Shown in pieces: positions 27,325 through 35,913 of a stretch of DNA of 64,000 nt; the first letter of the stretch is position 1; the number at the start of each line of letters is the position of its first letter. The notes below the pieces were generated by a model that worked only from the letters and a program-made list of their open reading frames with translations, was not told the DNA's origin and made no database searches. The DNA is taken from positions 62,001 to 126,000 of the forward strand of contig NZ_RXHQ01000003.1 of NCBI RefSeq assembly GCF_004138105.1, read 5' to 3'. The stretch comes from Xylanivirga thermophila. GTDB taxonomy: Bacteria > Bacillota > Clostridia > Caldicoprobacterales > Xylanivirgaceae. A program made the translations under genes and the position numbers.

Positions 27325-28711
27325 AAGTTATTTTTTCCCGTAGATAACCTTCAAGCTGATCTATTTTTACTCGGATTTGTTCCATAGTATCACGATCTCT
27401 TATTGTAACAGAGTTATCCTCTAATGTATCAAAATCAACTGTAATACAGTAGGGTGTACCAATCTCATCTTGACGTCTATACCTTTTTCCAATACTACCT
27501 GTTTCATCATAATCTATCATAAAGTATTTACTAAGTTCTAGGTAAATATTGTTTGCCTGATCCTTAAGTTTTTTGGACAAGGGCAAAACAGCTGCCTTAA
27601 ATGGTGCTAGAGCAGGGTGTAGTTTTAATAGGACTCTAGAATCGTTGTTATCCAATTCTTCCTCAACATATGCTTGACACAAAAAGGCCAAAGTAATACG
27701 ATCTGCACCTACAGAAGGTTCAATACAATAGGGAATAAATTGTTCATTAGTATTAGGATCTAGATAATTAAAATTTTCACCAGAATGCTCTGCGTGTTGT
27801 TTTAAATCAAAATCTGTCCTGTTTGCAATACCCCATAGTTCACCCCAACCAAATGGGAATAAAAATTCTATATCTGTAGTAGCTTTACTATAATGGGAAA
27901 GTTCTTCAGGACTATGATCTCTTAAACGGATATTTTCTTCTTTTAATCCAAACTCAATGAGCCAGTTTTTACAAAAGCTTCTCCAATAATCAAACCATTC
28001 CATATCCTCACCAGGTCTACAGAAAAATTCCAGTTCCATCTGTTCAAATTCACGGGTGCGGAATATGAAATTACCTGGAGTTATTTCATTCCTAAAGGAT
28101 TTTCCTATTTGACCTATGCCAAAAGGTAATTTTTTTCTACTAGTACGTAAAACGTTTTTAAAATTTACAAAGATACCTTGGGCAGTTTCGGGTCTTAGGA
28201 AGATTTCAGATTTCGAATCTTCAGTAACACCCTGAAAAGTCTTAAACATAAGGTTGAATTGGCGGATGCCTGTAAAATCATGTTTACCGCAATCGGGGCA
28301 AGGTATATCATTTTGTTCTATGTATTTCTCCATTTTATCATTGCTCCAGCCATCTACTGTAATGTCTTCATGCCCTTGTGATTTTAAATAATCTTCTATG
28401 AGGCTGTCTGCTCTAAATCTAGTTTTACAAGCCTTACAGTCCATAAGGGGATCATTAAATCCACCTACATGACCAGAAGCTACCCATGTTTCAGGATTCA
28501 TCAGTATGGCAGAATCCATGCCTACATTATATGGGCTTTCTTGGATGAATTTTTTCCACCATGCCCGCTTGACATTGTTTTTAAGTTCTACTCCCAGAGG
28601 TCCATAATCCCAGGTATTAGCTAACCCGCCATATATCTCGGAACCAGGGAATATAAACCCTCTTCCCTTACAGAGTGCTACCATCTTATCCATAGTTAAT
28701 GATACTGACAT
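27320..28711 (-). CDS. glyS: glycyl-tRNA synthetase, dimeric class II type
   Basis: Charges tRNA-Gly. 463 residues, the single-chain homodimer form rather than the two-subunit bacterial form. Seen: [12 protein letters not shown] near the N terminus, zinc-type cysteines CKACKTRF and CPDCGKHDF, motif 2 [20 protein letters not shown], motif 3 [12 protein letters not shown] and the C-terminal anticodon-binding domain. Often called glyQS in Firmicutes. Expression is under a T-box leader just upstream on the same strand. Confidence 0.96.
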   Translation of the reverse strand: MSVSLTMDKMVALCKGRGFIFPGSEIYGGLANTWDYGPLGVELKNNVKRAWWKKFIQESPYNVGMDSAILMNPETWVASGHVGGFNDPLMDCKACKTRFRADSLIEDYLKSQGHEDITVDGWSNDKMEKYIEQNDIPCPDCGKHDFTGIRQFNLMFKTFQGVTEDSKSEIFLRPETAQGIFVNFKNVLRTSRKKLPFGIGQIGKSFRNEITPGNFIFRTREFEQMELEFFCRPGEDMEWFDYWRSFCKNWLIEFGLKEENIRLRDHSPEELSHYSKATTDIEFLFPFGWGELWGIANRTDFDLKQHAEHSGENFNYLDPNTNEQFIPYCIEPSVGADRITLAFLCQAYVEEELDNNDSRVLLKLHPALAPFKAAVLPLSKKLKDQANNIYLELSKYFMIDYDETGSIGKRYRRQDEIGTPYCITVDFDTLEDNSVTIRDRDTMEQIRVKIDQLEGYLREKITF

Positions 28712-28742
28712 TTGTGTTCCTCCAATACTTTATATAATTATA

Positions 28743-28985
28743 AAAAGCCCTTCATCCCATTAAAGGGACGAAAGGCTATCCTTCGCGGTTCCACCCTTTT
28801 TGGTCTTTTTAGACCCTCTTTTTTAAAGATAGCTCCAGAATGCCTTCGTACATCATATCTCCAGGCTTTCACCATCCCTAGGTCGCTTATAGACAGAGGA
28901 TATACTACTATTTTCCTTCATAGCTATTTTAGTGCATTTTAATTATTACTTAATACTTTAACGTTATAAAAGTTTTAGTTTCATA
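28743..28985 (-). promoter_or_regulatory. glycine T-box riboswitch leader of glyS
   Basis: On the reverse strand this untranslated leader has the T-box sequence GGGTGGAACCGCG (complement of 28784-28796), which pairs with the free CCA end of uncharged tRNA. The specifier region reads GAAGGCATTCTGGAG, giving codon GGC at 28842-28844, a glycine codon. The antiterminator is followed by a terminator stem AGCCTTTCGTCCC/GGGATGAAGGGCT with TTTTT at 28743-28777. Uncharged tRNA-Gly should favour read-through into glyS. It occupies most of the 405-base gap between glyS and the HPr gene. Confidence 0.93.
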
Positions 28986-28991
28986 TTATAT

Positions 28992-29020
28992 ATTATTACC
29001 AAACGACGGCAAAAAGTCAA
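28992..29020 (-). promoter_or_regulatory. promoter for the glyS T-box transcript
   Basis: Reverse strand TTGACT (29015-29020), 17-base spacer, AATAAT (28992-28997). Confidence 0.6.
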
Positions 29021-29048
29021 GATGCAAACAAACATTTATTTATGGGTA

Positions 29049-29077
29049 TTGTTTTTAACGACAAATTACGATAAAAT
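29049..29077 (+). promoter_or_regulatory. possible promoter for the HPr gene
   Basis: TTGTTT (29049-29054), 17-base spacer, TAAAAT (29072-29077); 40 bases before the start codon. Confidence 0.45.
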
Positions 29078-29116
29078 AAACTTTAAGAATTTAATGAAAA
29101 GAAAAGGGGACAGTAG

Positions 29117-29383
29117 ATGATAGAAAAGAGCTTTGTCATTCAAAACGAAGTAGGGCTTCATGCACGGCCGGCTGCAAAACTTACGCAGGTGGCTAGTAAT
29201 TTTAAATCAGAAATCTTACTAGTCAAAGATACAAAGACGGCTAATGCAAAGAGTTTACTGTCAGTATTAGCCCTAGGTATTTTTAGAGATGCAGAATTTA
29301 GAATACGTATAATAGGCCCAGATGAGCTAGAGGCCATGTGTAAAATAACTCGATTGATTGAAGATGATATAAACATAAATTAA
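29117..29383 (+). CDS. HPr-family phosphocarrier protein
   Basis: An 88-residue PTS-type phosphocarrier. H15 (GLHARPA) is the enzyme I phosphorylation site and S46 (KSLLSVLALG) is at the position phosphorylated by HPr kinase, so it could both pass phosphate and signal catabolite repression. The region after S46 departs from the classic SIMGVMSLG. No ptsI or sugar-specific EII gene is near, so it may be a regulatory HPr rather than the main carrier; the name ptsH is withheld. Confidence 0.88.
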   Translation: MIEKSFVIQNEVGLHARPAAKLTQVASNFKSEILLVKDTKTANAKSLLSVLALGIFRDAEFRIRIIGPDELEAMCKITRLIEDDININ

Positions 29384-29421
29384 TCAAAAAATATGTAAAA
29401 TGTCTATTGGGAGTGGATATA

Positions 29422-30510
29422 GTGTATGATCTGTCTATAATCCATGTTGATATGGATGCCTTCTATGCTTCCATAGAGCAAAGGGATAATACTTTTTTTA
29501 GAAATAAACCTATTGTTGTAGGAGGGCACCCTGACGGAAGAGGCGTGGTGAGTACTGCATCATATGAGGCTAGAAAATTTGGTATCCACTCAGCTATGCC
29601 TGCTAGACGTGCAAGAGAGTTATGTCCTGGTGCTATATTTTTACCGGTCAATATGGAGAAATATAAAAACGTATCTGAGCAAATTCAAAATATATTTAAG
29701 GATTATACCTATACTATAGAGCCCATATCCATAGATGAGGCTTTTTTGGATATGGGGGAACAACATAGAGATGTGATATCGACAGCTCAAGAAATAAAAA
29801 ATCGCATATACGATGAATTAAATCTCACAGCATCTGTTGGGATATCATATAATAAGTTTTTGGCAAAGTTAGCTTCTGACATGGAAAAGCCAAATGGTTT
29901 TACTGTAATTACCCTTAAAGATGCGAAAAAAATATTACCAACCCTTCCTGTAAGAAAGATTTGGGGGGTAGGTGTTAAAACTGAAAAGGAGCTAAACGAC
30001 ATAGGTATTTTTACTATAGAGGATTTGCTTAATTATGATAGGGAGTTCATTTTAAATCATTGGGGAAGACGTGGATATGAGCTTTTATGCTTGGCACAAG
30101 GTATGGATAACAGGCCGGTTGAGGCGTATCAACAGGCTAAGAGCATTGGTGAAGAAACTACTCTGTCGAATGATGCTGTTGATAAAGGCATATTGAGAAA
30201 CTATATAAAAGATTTTGCTATCATTATAGGTAAACGTATGAATAAGCAGGGCATAAAATGTAGGACTATAACAGTTAAAATTAAATACAATGATTTTAGG
30301 CTTATAACTAGAAGCATTACATTGGATGTTCCTACCTCTTCATCTTTGATGATATACTCTGAGGCCAATAACATACTAGAAAATAGGATAGAGCTCATAA
30401 AGCCTGTCAGATTAATAGGTATCCAATTATCAAATCTGTTGTATCCACATGAACCTAAGCAGGTAACTTTTGAGCATTTTATAGGCAGCAACGGTATAAA
30501 AAACCATTAA
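29422..30510 (+). CDS. dinB: DNA polymerase IV
   Basis: Y-family translesion polymerase. Seen: catalytic D10 in VDMDAFYASIE, the SIDEAFLD motif near 103-110, palm, thumb helix-hairpin-helix (LPVRKIWGVG) and the C-terminal little-finger domain. I choose GTG 29422, 8 bases after GGGAG (362 residues); TTG 29407 is the longer option but overlaps the ribosome site. No beta-clamp motif was checked. Stands 39 bases after the HPr gene. Confidence 0.94.
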   Translation: MYDLSIIHVDMDAFYASIEQRDNTFFRNKPIVVGGHPDGRGVVSTASYEARKFGIHSAMPARRARELCPGAIFLPVNMEKYKNVSEQIQNIFKDYTYTIEPISIDEAFLDMGEQHRDVISTAQEIKNRIYDELNLTASVGISYNKFLAKLASDMEKPNGFTVITLKDAKKILPTLPVRKIWGVGVKTEKELNDIGIFTIEDLLNYDREFILNHWGRRGYELLCLAQGMDNRPVEAYQQAKSIGEETTLSNDAVDKGILRNYIKDFAIIIGKRMNKQGIKCRTITVKIKYNDFRLITRSITLDVPTSSSLMIYSEANNILENRIELIKPVRLIGIQLSNLLYPHEPKQVTFEHFIGSNGIKNH

Positions 30511-30556
30511 ACAGGGGACCATAAAAATGGCACTATTATGAAAAGGAGTTTTGATT

Positions 30557-30847
30557 GTGAAAAATAAAAAAGTCCCCCCAAATATTTCTGTTGATAAAAT
30601 AATAAAGGAGTTTACATATGAGGCGAATAAAAAATTAGATAAGCAATATGAAGGTACTAAACAAGCTATTGTTCAAATTTCTAAAGAAAAGGTACAAAAT
30701 CTTATGAAAATATATGATATGGGTTTGTGCAAAGAGGATAGAGAAGCTATTGTAAACACTATATCTAAAAGTATGATGCAAAGCTTCTCATTGGGATATG
30801 GACTAGGAAAAGCAGAAGGTATAATAGATAGAGATATCTATCTATAA
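30557..30847 (+). CDS. small conserved-looking protein of unknown function
   Basis: A 96-residue charged protein, mostly predicted helix, with no membrane segment or recognised motif. GTG 30557 follows AAAAGGAG (30541-30548) by 8 bases; TTG 30551 would be too close. A Gly-rich stretch GYGLGKAEG lies near the C terminus. It follows dinB by 46 bases and ends at its own terminator, so it may share the dinB transcript. Confidence 0.6.
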   Translation: MKNKKVPPNISVDKIIKEFTYEANKKLDKQYEGTKQAIVQISKEKVQNLMKIYDMGLCKEDREAIVNTISKSMMQSFSLGYGLGKAEGIIDRDIYL

Positions 30848-30880
30848 AGCCCAGTGGATATAATCCATATGGGTTTTTTT
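30847..30880 (+). terminator. intrinsic terminator
   Basis: Stem of CCCA and TGGAT paired with ATCCA and TGGG across small bulges, then TTTTTTT. Confidence 0.7.
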
Positions 30881-30892
30881 AATATGCATTGG

Positions 30893-30921
30893 TAGACATT
30901 GGAGATAAAATTCTGTATAAT
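30893..30921 (+). promoter_or_regulatory. sigma-A-type promoter for the PP2C phosphatase
   Basis: TAGACA (30893-30898), 17-base spacer, TATAAT (30916-30921): one mismatch in total. Confidence 0.65.
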
Positions 30922-30971
30922 TAACATTATATTAGATAAGTTTGGCCAAATGAAAAGGGGTGGGGACAATA

Positions 30972-32546
30972 GTGAAACATGTTTTTTCAGCTGATGTGTT
31001 TTTGAGTTGGCATATATTTTTAGAAATTGCCAGTATAGTAATGGCATTTAGTATATTTTCAATTACATTTTATACCTTTGAACAATCAAAAAACTTGAAA
31101 TCCATAATATTTGCATGTACATTTTTTGTAATTGGGATATTGGATATATTTCATTTTTTAACATACAAAGGTATGCCCATGTTTTTAACTGCTCCATCTG
31201 CACAGAAGGCCACAGCTTTTTGGGTAATTTCCCGTTTTACTATGGCTGTTGCCTTTTTATATGCAAGTTTTTTATGTCCCTACAGACAAACAAATAAGAG
31301 ACGTTTTGCGTTTTTTGGAGTAGCTATTGCTTACGCAGTTTTTTGGATATATATTATAAATTATCATATTGATGCATTGCCTAAGCTATATGTAGAAGGG
31401 GAAGGATTGACAAATCTTAAGATATTTATAGAATACTGTATCATATGTATACACGGAATTAGCATATACATGTTTTTTAGATCCTATAAAAACAGACAAG
31501 AAGACAGGAATTATATTTTTTTAATCATATTGGGATTGATAATTAGTGCATGCAGTGAGTTGGTATTTACTCTTTATATAAGCGTATATGATATATATAA
31601 CATGGTAGGTCACATTCTTAAGGTTATGGCATACTATTTATTATTTAGGGCATTATTTGTGCGGAATATAGAAAAACCATACGTTAGTTTAAGCCAAGCA
31701 GAAAATAAATTATCTGCATATGCAGATAACCTGGAAAAAATGGTAATCAAAAGAACTTCTGAAATACAACAGGCAAAGAATAAATTGGAGCAGGATTTAG
31801 ACTATGCAAAGAATATTCAATTGGCATTGTTGCCAAATGAATTTCCCAATATACCTGGGATGGACTTTGCGTCCAGGTATTTCCCGTGTGAAAAAGTAGG
31901 AGGTGATTTTTATAATGTTTTTAAGCTAGATGAGAAAAATTTAGGCATAGTAATTGGGGATGTTGCAGGTCATGGAGTTTCTGCTGCGATGCTTAATGTA
32001 TTTATAAACCAAAATATTCATGTAAAAAAACAATATGATGATGGCCGATACAAGATATTTACACCTCGTGGGGTGCTTATGAATCTTTACCATGTTTACA
32101 ATGAAATGCCTTTTCCTGAAGAAGCATATTTGGTTATGATGTATGGTATATACAATATCAATACACGTAAGTTTTCTTATGCTTCAGCCGGGATGAATGT
32201 TACACCTATAATACTAAGTCAAAATGGAGATGTGCGGTTTATAAAGGCTGATGGATTTCCAATATGCAAGTTTGGCAAGTATTTTAAGCCATCATATAAA
32301 ACGCAAAGTATTGACTTATTCCCTGGTGATACATTAATATTCTATACAGATGGTTTAACTGATATTGATAGATATAGGCCAGAGGTTTTTGGACAAGAAA
32401 ACTTAAAAGAATTTATAAAAGGGATGAAAGGCTTAAGTGCAAGGGAGACGTGTGATCAGCTTTTAGATGCGTATTTTACATTATTAGAAGACAAGGATAT
32501 GTTAGATGATGTAACGGTTTTGGTAGTAAAAACAAAAGAATACTAA
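30972..32546 (+). CDS. membrane PP2C/SpoIIE-type phosphatase with MASE3-like sensor
   Basis: About seven membrane segments in residues 1-235 form a MASE3-type sensory domain (FHFLTYKGMPMF is characteristic). A coiled linker (about 245-290) leads to a PP2C phosphatase domain with LDYAKNIQLALLP, metal aspartates in GGDFYNVF, IGDVAGHGVSAAM and FYTDGLTD. This is the RsbU-like class that dephosphorylates STAS antagonists and so releases a sigma factor. GTG 30972 is the likely start; GTG 30960 overlaps the ribosome site. The candidate substrate in this window is the STAS protein at 21.5 kb. Confidence 0.87.
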   Translation: MKHVFSADVFLSWHIFLEIASIVMAFSIFSITFYTFEQSKNLKSIIFACTFFVIGILDIFHFLTYKGMPMFLTAPSAQKATAFWVISRFTMAVAFLYASFLCPYRQTNKRRFAFFGVAIAYAVFWIYIINYHIDALPKLYVEGEGLTNLKIFIEYCIICIHGISIYMFFRSYKNRQEDRNYIFLIILGLIISACSELVFTLYISVYDIYNMVGHILKVMAYYLLFRALFVRNIEKPYVSLSQAENKLSAYADNLEKMVIKRTSEIQQAKNKLEQDLDYAKNIQLALLPNEFPNIPGMDFASRYFPCEKVGGDFYNVFKLDEKNLGIVIGDVAGHGVSAAMLNVFINQNIHVKKQYDDGRYKIFTPRGVLMNLYHVYNEMPFPEEAYLVMMYGIYNINTRKFSYASAGMNVTPIILSQNGDVRFIKADGFPICKFGKYFKPSYKTQSIDLFPGDTLIFYTDGLTDIDRYRPEVFGQENLKEFIKGMKGLSARETCDQLLDAYFTLLEDKDMLDDVTVLVVKTKEY

Positions 32547-32567
32547 TTTTTTAAAGGAGATGATGGT

Positions 32568-32828
32568 TTGGAAAAGCGTATAGGAGTTATAGGAATTGTA
32601 GTTGATTGTCCAGAAGAATCAGGTCAAACTGTCAGCCAATATATCAGTGAATATTCGTCTATAATAGTAGGTAGAATGGGTGTGCCATATAGAAAGCGTA
32701 ATATATCTGTTATATCACTTATAGTAGAGGGAACAACTGATGAAATAGGGGCTTTAACTGGGAAATTAGGGAAGTTAAATGGTGTTACAGTAAAAAGTGC
32801 TTTGACTTCTAAAAAAATAGTAGATTAG
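32568..32828 (+). CDS. TM1266-type iron-only hydrogenase system regulator
   Basis: An 86-residue ACT-like protein: RIGVIGIVVDCPE at the start, GRMGVPYRKRNISVISLIVEG in the middle, and a final GKLNGVTVKSAL. These match the small regulator family found with [FeFe]-hydrogenase maturation genes (NikR C-terminal-like fold). Its ligand is not established. TTG 32568 follows AAAGGAGATGAT. It is 21 bases after the phosphatase gene and 10 before the membrane protein gene, so it is in an operon with both. Confidence 0.82.
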   Translation: MEKRIGVIGIVVDCPEESGQTVSQYISEYSSIIVGRMGVPYRKRNISVISLIVEGTTDEIGALTGKLGKLNGVTVKSALTSKKIVD

Positions 32829-32838
32829 GAGATGCAAT

Positions 32839-33375
32839 ATGAAAGATAAAACAAAAAAGATTACATATACAGCGATTTTATTGGCGCTTACTTTGGTATT
32901 TCAATCCCTTAGAAATATTATTCCTCAGGGTATGGATCAATACATAATTGGCTCATTGGTAAATGCATGTTTAATTATTTCTGCCATTATAGTAGGTATG
33001 GGAGGAGGTATTGCTATTTCCGTAATAGCTCCTTTAGTAGCACTTTTACAGGGGGAAATAGCTTTTCCAATATTGGTACCCTTCGTAGCTATTGGAAATT
33101 CAGTTATAGTCATCGTGGTAGCCCTATTATATGATAAAAACAAATATTTGGCCTTATCTTTGGGAACAATATTAAAATTTCTTGTATTATATATAATGAT
33201 TGTATATATGGCAATACCAATTATTACTCCTAAGTTACCACCTGAAAAAGCAAAGAAGGTAACTAGTTTGTTATCACTCAAGTTTAGTTGGCCCCAATTG
33301 GTAACAGCGGCTATAGGTAGTATAATAGCTATTAGCATAGTTCCCGCCATTACAAAGGCAAACAGAGAGCAATAA
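32839..33375 (+). CDS. small integral membrane protein, ECF-transporter S-component-like
   Basis: 178 residues with five or six hydrophobic segments. The N terminus KKITYTAILLALTLVFQSL resembles the segment of ECF S components that binds the T subunit. S components bind a vitamin or metal and rely on shared EcfT/EcfA proteins encoded elsewhere. No riboswitch precedes it, so the substrate is not given by regulation. Adjacency to the hydrogenase regulator suggests a cofactor or metal need for hydrogenase; that is inference. Confidence 0.7.
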   Translation: MKDKTKKITYTAILLALTLVFQSLRNIIPQGMDQYIIGSLVNACLIISAIIVGMGGGIAISVIAPLVALLQGEIAFPILVPFVAIGNSVIVIVVALLYDKNKYLALSLGTILKFLVLYIMIVYMAIPIITPKLPPEKAKKVTSLLSLKFSWPQLVTAAIGSIIAISIVPAITKANREQ

Positions 33376-33382
33376 TAATCAA

Positions 33383-33410
33383 AAAAAGACCCTACATGGG
33401 TCTTTTTGAA
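33383..33410. terminator. bidirectional terminator
   Basis: AAAAAGACCC pairs with GGGTCTTTTT, loop TACAT; lies between the convergent membrane protein gene and rpmB. Confidence 0.85.
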
Positions 33411-33412
33411 GT

Positions 33413-33604
33413 TTACAGAGCTCTTTTTACTTTGCCTGAACGCAGACAACTGGTGCAAACATATATAGTTTTAGGTGTCCCATCTACTATAGCCCTTACC
33501 TTTTTTACGTTTGGTGCAAAAGCACGATTGCTTCTGCGATGGGAGTGACTCACCTTATTGCCAAATACTACGCCTTTATTACATACATCACAAACTTTAG
33601 CCAT
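33413..33604 (-). CDS. rpmB: 50S ribosomal protein L28
   Basis: 63 residues with the L28 pattern KVSHSHRRSNRAFAPNV and two zinc-binding pairs (CDVC and CTSC), the zinc-dependent form. GGAGGTG lies before the ATG. Divergent from the asp23 operon, as in B. subtilis (rpmB next to yloU). Confidence 0.97.
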   Translation of the reverse strand: MAKVCDVCNKGVVFGNKVSHSHRRSNRAFAPNVKKVRAIVDGTPKTIYVCTSCLRSGKVKRAL

Positions 33605-33655
33605 TTATTACACCTCCTTCAAAGAAGAAAACATACCTGTTTTTAAAACATTAAT

Positions 33656-33684
33656 ATTGTATCATTAAGTTATAGCTTTGGCAA
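33656..33684 (-). promoter_or_regulatory. sigma-A-type promoter for rpmB
   Basis: Reverse strand TTGCCA (33679-33684), 17-base spacer, TACAAT (33656-33661). Confidence 0.65.
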
Positions 33685-33709
33685 GAAAAACAAAAATATA
33701 GTGTTTATA

Positions 33710-33738
33710 TTGAAACAAAATTGTTTATAGTATAGAAT
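33710..33738 (+). promoter_or_regulatory. sigma-A-type promoter for asp23-fakA-recG
   Basis: TTGAAA (33710-33715), 17-base spacer, TAGAAT (33733-33738); back to back with the rpmB promoter, 25 bases apart. Confidence 0.65.
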
Positions 33739-33791
33739 ATAAGGTAATAGTAGGATCAAATCCTTATCTAGATTTTTAGGGAGGAAATCAT

Positions 33792-34142
33792 ATGGGAGTA
33801 AAAAAGACTAATCCGTTAGGCGAAATTATAATTACAGATGAAGTTATAGCACGAATAGCAGGTATAGCAGCGACGGAATGTTATGGCATTGTTGGTATGG
33901 CTTCTAAGCGGGCTACTGATGGGATTGTTGAGTTATTGGGAAGTGAAAATCTATCCAGAGGGATAAAGGTACGTACCCAGGATAACGTAGTAACTATAGA
34001 TATATATATAATTGTAGAGTATGGTATATCTATTGCTACTGTAGCGCAGAATGTCATTGAGAAGGTAAAATATACAGTAGAGGATCTAGCTGGGGTGGAT
34101 GTAGGTAAAGTAAATGTAACCGTTGAAGGGGTTAGGGTTTAA
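33792..34142 (+). CDS. Asp23/Gls24 family envelope stress protein (YloU)
   Basis: 116 residues in the Asp23 fold: ITDEVIARIAGIAATECYGI then VDIYIIVEYG and VNVTVEGV. Family members sit at the membrane and are linked to envelope or alkaline stress. GGGAGG before the ATG. First gene of an operon with fakA, an arrangement conserved across Firmicutes (yloU-yloV). Confidence 0.93.
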   Translation: MGVKKTNPLGEIIITDEVIARIAGIAATECYGIVGMASKRATDGIVELLGSENLSRGIKVRTQDNVVTIDIYIIVEYGISIATVAQNVIEKVKYTVEDLAGVDVGKVNVTVEGVRV

Positions 34143-34181
34143 GGGTAGTGTCCCTTAACACCTTAAAGGGAGGTACATAAT

Positions 34182-35858
34182 TTGAAGCAAGAGTTTATTG
34201 ATGGTATTAAGCTAAAAAAAATGGTTCTTTCATCGGCTCAATTTTTGGATAATAATAAAAAAACAGTAGATGCCCTTAACGTTTTTCCAGTGCCAGATGG
34301 AGATACTGGAACCAATATGGCCATGACCATATTGGCTGCTGCTAAAGATTTGGAATCTATTCATGATAACAATATAGATAAAGTAGCTGAAGTTGTATCG
34401 AAGGGTGCATTGAAAGGAGCCAGAGGTAATTCAGGAGTCATTCTTTCACAACTTTTTAGGGGGTTTGCAAAAGGTGTGCAAGGTGAGAAAGAGGTGGATA
34501 CCGTTAAGTATGCTGAGGCATTAAAATTAGGTGCTGATACAGCTTATAAGGCGGTAATGAAACCTACAGAAGGCACTATTCTCACAGTGGCCAGAGTAAC
34601 TGCTCAGGAGGCTCAAAACATTGCCAAGCAGGAAAAGGATTTTGTGATTTTTTATCAGAAAATAATAAAAATTGCAAAAGATACAGTAGATAAAACGCCA
34701 GAACTGTTACCCGTACTAAAGCAGGCGGGAGTGGTGGACTCGGGCGGTATGGGCCTTTTGTATATAATGATGGGAACCAGTCAGGCATTAGAAGGCAAGT
34801 TTGATGATACATTAATTGTTAAAAAAGAACCAAATTCAGCATCTATGATACAATCAGATAAAGAAATAGATATAAAATATGGGTATTGCACAGAGTTTTT
34901 TATAAAAAATCTCTATCCCCATGTTACTGAAGATGATGTAGATAAATTAAAGGATAAATTATTGAAACTTGGGGATTCTATTGTGGTTGCTAGTGATAGC
35001 GATTTCGTTAAGGTGCATGTTCATACAAATATGCCTGGAAAGGTATTGCAATTAGGACTTAGATTTGGTGATCTCTCTACTATCAAGATTGATAATATGA
35101 GGGAACAGCATAGAAATCTTAGTGATATTGTACAAGAAAATGACAGCAATTCCTATTCGGATGATTTAAATCCACGGTATCAACAGCCATTGGAGCAACA
35201 AAAGAGATTTGGAGTAGTAGCGGTGGCAATAGGTGAAGGCATTGGAACAATATTTAAGGATTTATCGGCTGACTATATTGTACAAGGTGGCCAAACGATG
35301 AACCCAAGTATAGACCAATTATTGCAGGCAGTGGAGCAAGTAAACGCTGAAGAAATATTTATACTGCCAAATAACAGCAATATAATCCTATCTGCAAAAC
35401 AGGTACAGGAAGTTACCGATAAAAAGGTGCATGTGATTCCTAGTAAATCTATTCCACAAGGTATAGCTGCACTATTGGCATATAATCCAGATGTAAATAG
35501 TGATACAAACATTGATAGGATGACCGAAGCATTATACTCAGTGAAAACTGGTCAGGTGACATATGCTGTTAGGGACTATAATGTCAATGCATTATCTATA
35601 GCTAAGGATGATATAATAGGAATTGAAAATGGTGATATAGTAGCTGTCGAAAAGAATATCGATGATGCAACTCATAAGCTTATTGATGCCATGATTGATG
35701 ATGAAAGTGAAATGGTTACTATATATTATGGCCAGGATATTTCAAAGGAACATGCTGATTCAATTGCACAATATGTAGAGTCTCAATATGATGATTTAGA
35801 TGTGGAATGTTATTCTGGGGGACAGCCCTTGTATTACTATATAATTTCAGTAGAATAG
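34182..35858 (+). CDS. fakA: DAK2-domain fatty acid kinase FakA (YloV)
   Basis: Phosphorylates fatty acids bound to a FakB (DegV) protein so that they can enter phospholipids through PlsX/PlsY. Seen: N-terminal Dak2 domain with LNVFPVPDGDTGTN (Mg-ATP site) and ARGNSGVILSQ, a middle domain with VHVHTNMPG, and a C-terminal DegV-like domain (GEGIGTIF, GGQTMNPS, LPNNSNI). TTG start 34182 after GGGAGG. 558 residues, typical. A FakB gene is not in the window. Terminator follows. Confidence 0.93.
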   Translation: MKQEFIDGIKLKKMVLSSAQFLDNNKKTVDALNVFPVPDGDTGTNMAMTILAAAKDLESIHDNNIDKVAEVVSKGALKGARGNSGVILSQLFRGFAKGVQGEKEVDTVKYAEALKLGADTAYKAVMKPTEGTILTVARVTAQEAQNIAKQEKDFVIFYQKIIKIAKDTVDKTPELLPVLKQAGVVDSGGMGLLYIMMGTSQALEGKFDDTLIVKKEPNSASMIQSDKEIDIKYGYCTEFFIKNLYPHVTEDDVDKLKDKLLKLGDSIVVASDSDFVKVHVHTNMPGKVLQLGLRFGDLSTIKIDNMREQHRNLSDIVQENDSNSYSDDLNPRYQQPLEQQKRFGVVAVAIGEGIGTIFKDLSADYIVQGGQTMNPSIDQLLQAVEQVNAEEIFILPNNSNIILSAKQVQEVTDKKVHVIPSKSIPQGIAALLAYNPDVNSDTNIDRMTEALYSVKTGQVTYAVRDYNVNALSIAKDDIIGIENGDIVAVEKNIDDATHKLIDAMIDDESEMVTIYYGQDISKEHADSIAQYVESQYDDLDVECYSGGQPLYYYIISVE

Positions 35859-35863
35859 ATATT

Positions 35864-35888
35864 AAGGAGGTTTTAACCTCCTTTTTTT
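35864..35888 (+). terminator. intrinsic terminator between fakA and recG
   Basis: AAGGAGGTT pairs with AACCTCCTT with a TT loop, then TTTTTTT. recG begins 26 bases later, so partial read-through may supply it. Confidence 0.8.
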
Positions 35889-35913
35889 AACATTATTTTT
35901 ATAGGTGATATAT

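Noticed and set aside
28712-28942. Forward open frame in the glyS-HPr gap
   Set aside because: It lies entirely within the reverse-strand T-box leader, which explains the sequence conservation signals there.
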